Source: Formosa sp. (GTDB lineage Bacteria; Bacteroidota; Bacteroidia; Flavobacteriales; Flavobacteriaceae). From it: a DNA stretch of 64,000 bases. The stretch is from contig JABHDE010000037.1 in assembly GCA_018673215.1 (NCBI GenBank), positions 1 through 64,000 of the forward strand, given 5' to 3'. The notes under the pieces are model-generated. The model was not told where the DNA came from, did not search any database, and was given only the letters and a program-made list of their open reading frames with translations. Of the stretch, positions 60,521 to 64,000 are shown in pieces. A program made the position numbers and the translations under genes. Each line of letters opens with the position of its first letter. Position 1 is the stretch's first letter.

Positions 60521-61009
60521 TTAAGAATTTTTCAAGTACAGATAGCGTTTTTCATAATCAATAACAGCTAGTCCTTTTTTAAGAATGTCTGCTCCAATAA
60601 TGCCATCAACTGGGAGAGTCTTTACAGACTCTAACGCATCATTTACAAAACTTAAATCTATGAGGGCGATTGGAAAACGAGTTTTTTTCCATCCACCAAT
60701 TGAAAGGGTATTATTTTTGGAGAGAAGTGTATCAATTTTATCAGGTCCAGCACCACTAGCCTTAACGACCGAGGACTGGGTTTTGAGTTTAAATTTTTCT
60801 TCGTGTTTTAGCCCAATAAAGGTTGTGGAGGCACCAGTATCTAAAATGAACAGTCCTTTGATGCCATTAACTTTACCTATAATCTTAAAATGATTGGATG
60901 CAATAGGGTGCATCTTTATCTTAAAATAAGACTTATTTAATAAAAATTCAGATAAGGATGTAGTTGTGGTTTTCAAAGCAAAATAATTTTTTACAAAGAT
61001 ACTATTCAA
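60521..61009 (-). CDS. Retropepsin-like aspartyl protease family protein
   Basis: Catalytic-type GLFILDTGASTTFIG and DGIIGADIL. Confidence 0.8.
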   Translation of the reverse strand: MNSIFVKNYFALKTTTTSLSEFLLNKSYFKIKMHPIASNHFKIIGKVNGIKGLFILDTGASTTFIGLKHEEKFKLKTQSSVVKASGAGPDKIDTLLSKNNTLSIGGWKKTRFPIALIDLSFVNDALESVKTLPVDGIIGADILKKGLAVIDYEKRYLYLKNS

Positions 61010-61014
61010 AATCT

Positions 61015-61022
61015 TACTTTTG
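61015..61022 (+). promoter_or_regulatory. -7 element TACTTTTG, 4 nt before the tatD ATG
   Basis: Exact TANNTTTG match; ATG at 61027. Confidence 0.45.
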
Positions 61023-61026
61023 CACT

Positions 61027-61794
61027 ATGATAATCACAGATACTCACACCCACCTGTATAGCGAAGCATTTGATGACGACCGCTCGGAAGTTATAGAGCG
61101 TGCTTTGGAAGCAGGCGTAACCCGATTTTTTATTCCTGCAATCGATTCTTCCTACACAGAGGCTATGTATGCGCTCCAAAAAAGCTATCCAAAACAAATG
61201 TTTTTGATGATGGGGGTTCATCCAACGCATGTTAAAGAAAATTATCTAGAAGAATTGTCACATGTTAAAGAACAATTGGAAACTCGAAAATTTGTGGCCA
61301 TTGGAGAAATCGGTATAGATCTGTTCTGGGATCAAAGTATGTTACAGAAACAACAGGTTATGTTTAGAGCTCAAATTCAATTAGCCAAACAATATAAGTT
61401 GCCAATTGTCATTCATTGTCGGGAGGCTTTTGATGAAGTTTTTGAAATTCTTGAGGAGGAAAAAGGGGCCGATTTATTTGGAATCTTTCATTGTTTTACG
61501 GGAACCTTTGAACAAGCACAGCGAGCAATTTCTTTTAATATGAAACTTGGTATTGGCGGTGTAGTAACTTTTAAAAACGGGAAAATTGATCAATTTTTAA
61601 ACCAAATCGATTTAAAGCATATTGTTTTAGAAACAGATGCGCCCTACTTGTCGCCTGTGCCTTACAGAGGAAAACGGAACGAAAGTAGTTATATTTTGAA
61701 TGTTTTAGAAAAATTATCAGATATTTATGGAGTGTCAAAAGACTATATTGCAGAAATTACGACTGAGAACTCAAAATCTGTTTTTAAATTATAA
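61027..61794 (+). CDS. tatD: TatD family hydrolase (DNase)
   Basis: MIITDTHTHLYSEAFDDDR, GVHPTHV, GEIGIDLFWD, PIVIHCREAFDEV, ETDAPYLSPVPYRGKRN; start at internal ATG. Confidence 0.94.
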   Translation: MIITDTHTHLYSEAFDDDRSEVIERALEAGVTRFFIPAIDSSYTEAMYALQKSYPKQMFLMMGVHPTHVKENYLEELSHVKEQLETRKFVAIGEIGIDLFWDQSMLQKQQVMFRAQIQLAKQYKLPIVIHCREAFDEVFEILEEEKGADLFGIFHCFTGTFEQAQRAISFNMKLGIGGVVTFKNGKIDQFLNQIDLKHIVLETDAPYLSPVPYRGKRNESSYILNVLEKLSDIYGVSKDYIAEITTENSKSVFKL

Positions 61795-61800
61795 AATCAA

Positions 61801-62823
61801 ATGAAACCTCAAATACTATTAATATATACAGGTGGCACCATTGGAATGATTAAAGATCCAATTACCGCCACTTTACAGGCATTTGATTTTGCTTCTCTTA
61901 TAGAAAAAATTCCTGAACTGAATTTACTGGACTGTGACATACATACCGTTTCTTTTGAAACCCCAATAGATTCGTCCAATATGAATCCTTCTCATTGGAC
62001 CACAATAGCTTCAATCATTGAAGAAAATTACCAAACTCATGATGGGTTTGTTGTACTTCATGGAAGTGATACCATGAGTTACACTGCTTCAGCCCTTAGC
62101 TTTATGTTCGAAAATCTTGCTAAACCTGTCATCCTCACAGGGTCTCAGCTCCCTATTGGTGATTTGCGAACGGATGCCAAAGAAAACCTAATTACTTCCA
62201 TTCAGATTGCAGCTCTGCAAAACAACAACACACCAGTGATAAAGGAAGTCGGACTGTATTTTGAGTATAAACTGTACAGAGGGAATCGCACTACCAAAAT
62301 TAATGCCGAACATTTTCAGGCCTTTGCGTCTTTAAATTTTCCAGCCCTTATGACTTCTGGAGTACATTTAAAGGTTAATCACGATCTATTGCACAAAAAT
62401 TATTCACAAGCTCAAATGGTGGTTCATAAAACAATGGATACAAACATTGTTCTGCTCACACTATTTCCGGGTATTACACCAATTGTTTTGAAATCTATTT
62501 TAGAAATCCAAGGACTCAAAGCAGTTGTGATTGAAACTTATGGTAGTGGCAATGCCACTACCGAAGACTGGTTTTTAGAGGCCATTGAAAAGGCTTTGTC
62601 CAAAGGAGTCTATGTTGTAAATGTCACTCAATGTGCAGGGGGGAGTGTATACATGAATCAATATCAAACTGGAAAACTTCTAGAAAAGTTAGGTGTGATC
62701 TCTGGAAAAGACATGACTACAGAGTCTGCGATCACAAAATTAATGTTTATGTTGGGTCTTGATACCCCAAAAAATATGTTTAAAACAGTTTTTGAAACAA
62801 GTCTTCGTGGAGAAATATCCTAA
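61801..62823 (+). CDS. ansA: Type I asparaginase
   Basis: ILLIYTGGTIGMIKDP, GFVVLHGSDTMSYTASALSFM, ILTGSQLPIGDLRTDAKENL. Confidence 0.94.
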   Translation: MKPQILLIYTGGTIGMIKDPITATLQAFDFASLIEKIPELNLLDCDIHTVSFETPIDSSNMNPSHWTTIASIIEENYQTHDGFVVLHGSDTMSYTASALSFMFENLAKPVILTGSQLPIGDLRTDAKENLITSIQIAALQNNNTPVIKEVGLYFEYKLYRGNRTTKINAEHFQAFASLNFPALMTSGVHLKVNHDLLHKNYSQAQMVVHKTMDTNIVLLTLFPGITPIVLKSILEIQGLKAVVIETYGSGNATTEDWFLEAIEKALSKGVYVVNVTQCAGGSVYMNQYQTGKLLEKLGVISGKDMTTESAITKLMFMLGLDTPKNMFKTVFETSLRGEIS

Positions 62824-62890
62824 ATTAGGTCTTAAAAATTTCACCAATCAAACTATTTTTTCTTTATTTGGGCTGCTTAAAAAGCAAATT

Positions 62891-62975
62891 AGAGAGGTGG
62901 CCGAGTGGCTTAAGGCGCACGCTTGGAAAGCGTGTATACGGCAACGTATCGAGGGTTCGAATCCCTTCCTCTCTG
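62891..62975 (+). tRNA. tRNA-Ser (anticodon GGA)
   Basis: Class II cloverleaf: acceptor agagagg/cctctct, anticodon arm cacgc-ttggaaa-gcgtg, long variable arm, T-arm gagggttcgaatccctt. Confidence 0.95.
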
Positions 62976-63168
62976 CAAACTCCTCTGTATTAGTGACTTA
63001 GGTTTTTTGGTTTATGAAAAATAGCTTTTCTTTTGAAATTAGTATTAAGATTTTTAACCAAAAACTTATTGAGTTTTGTCATTTTTATTTTGGTAATTAC
63101 ATTTTTTTTATACCTTTAACATCTTGTAAAAACATTAATATTTTAACAAAAATCAACAACATAGAACA

Positions 63169-63954
63169 ATGAAAAGATTAATTCCAATTCTGGCTATTGC
63201 ATTTGTAATGGCATTCGGGTCTGTAAGTGCAACTTCATACACGAACATTAACATGAACTCTTTTGTAACTACAATTGTAAGCCCAGTTCAGGACGACGCT
63301 GCTTCAGCTGATGCAGAAGAATCTATCGGGTTTCACCAAGAACTAAAAAACAGATTTATTGAAGGGGGGCCAGGATTTATGGGCATCGTTTTGTTATGTC
63401 TTATTTTAGGACTTGCAATTGCAATTGAAAGAATTATTTTCTTAAACCTTTCAACTACCAATTCAAAAAAATTAATCGATGAAGTAGAAGGTGCATTAGC
63501 TTCAGGAGGTTTAAATGCCGCTAAGGAAGTTTGTAGAAATACAAAAGGCCCAATTGCATCTATTTTTTATCAAGGATTAGATCGTGCTAACGAAGATTTA
63601 GACTCTGCCGAAAAAGCAGTCGTTGCTTATGGAGGTGTTCAAATGGGACAGTTAGAAAAAAATGTATCTTGGATTTCTTTATTTATCGCTTTAGCACCAA
63701 TGTTAGGATTCATGGGAACTGTAATCGGAATGATTCAAGCCTTTGATAAAATTGAAGAAGCAGGAGACATGCAGCCATCACTTGTTGCTGGTGGTATTAA
63801 AGTAGCACTTTTAACAACCGTTTTTGGACTGGTTGTTGCAATTATACTACAAGTCTTTTATAACTATATCATTGCTAAAATAGACAGCATCGTAAACGAC
63901 ATGGAAGATTCCTCTATATCTTTAATGGATATATTGGTAAAAAATAAAAAATAA
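63169..63954 (+). CDS. exbB: MotA/TolQ/ExbB proton channel family protein
   Basis: IALAPMLGFMGTVIGMIQAFDKIEEAGDMQPSLVAGGIKVALLTTVFGLVVAI. Confidence 0.94.
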   Translation: MKRLIPILAIAFVMAFGSVSATSYTNINMNSFVTTIVSPVQDDAASADAEESIGFHQELKNRFIEGGPGFMGIVLLCLILGLAIAIERIIFLNLSTTNSKKLIDEVEGALASGGLNAAKEVCRNTKGPIASIFYQGLDRANEDLDSAEKAVVAYGGVQMGQLEKNVSWISLFIALAPMLGFMGTVIGMIQAFDKIEEAGDMQPSLVAGGIKVALLTTVFGLVVAIILQVFYNYIIAKIDSIVNDMEDSSISLMDILVKNKK

Positions 63955-63982
63955 TAACACCTCAATACTAAATTAGATAATT

Positions 63983-64000
63983 ATGGATTTACAAAAATTA
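63983..64000 (+). CDS. Start of next ORF in the exb operon (truncated by window end)
   Basis: ATGGATTTACAAAAATTA; only 6 codons visible. Confidence 0.4.

Noticed and set aside
1-64000. CRISPR arrays, prophage, defence or biosynthetic gene cluster
   Set aside because: No regularly spaced direct repeats, no phage structural or integrase genes, no restriction, Cas, CBASS, retron, NRPS or PKS-like proteins seen in the ORF set.

Overview
The window is a 64 kb chromosomal segment from a Bacteroidota bacterium, almost certainly Flavobacteriaceae: low GC, TTTG/TANNTTTG promoter motifs, an alternative complex III operon, SprA, and rimP-nusA-infB behind a tRNA. Most of it is housekeeping. Main content: TetR + TolC/MFP/RND efflux operon, polyprenyl synthetase, sucAB, PHB-depolymerase-like esterase, polA, a small N-glycan catabolic block (GH92, glycosylasparaginase, NagP/FucP-like MFS), DUF2723 protein, tRNA-Gln + rimP-nusA-infB, actABCDEF-coxBA, ruvB, queG, a LacI regulator, maeB, ruvA, sprA, gcvH, vanZ, two tandem tonB copies, tatD, ansA, tRNA-Ser, exbB. 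The most unusual spots are: (1) an integron-like cassette module at about 11.46-12.12 kb, where a small secreted-protein ORF is bounded by complementary GTTGTAGGT/ACCTACAAC core-like sites and followed by a long imperfect palindrome; (2) two inverted REP-like hairpins with compensatory base changes at 11.26-11.39 kb; (3) a second tonB copy, about 90% identical to its neighbour in the C-terminal domain, with one in-frame TAG; (4) a thioredoxin-fold protein whose CxxC is replaced by SDES; (5) a 3' remnant of gamma-glutamyltransferase abutting a lacI-type gene; (6) a terminator-like hairpin 12 nt upstream of the rimP start codon; (7) a clamp-binding-like QFSLF peptide in the PolA linker. No CRISPR array, prophage, recognisable defence system or complete transposase gene was seen. 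All identifications were made by eye; no database search was run.
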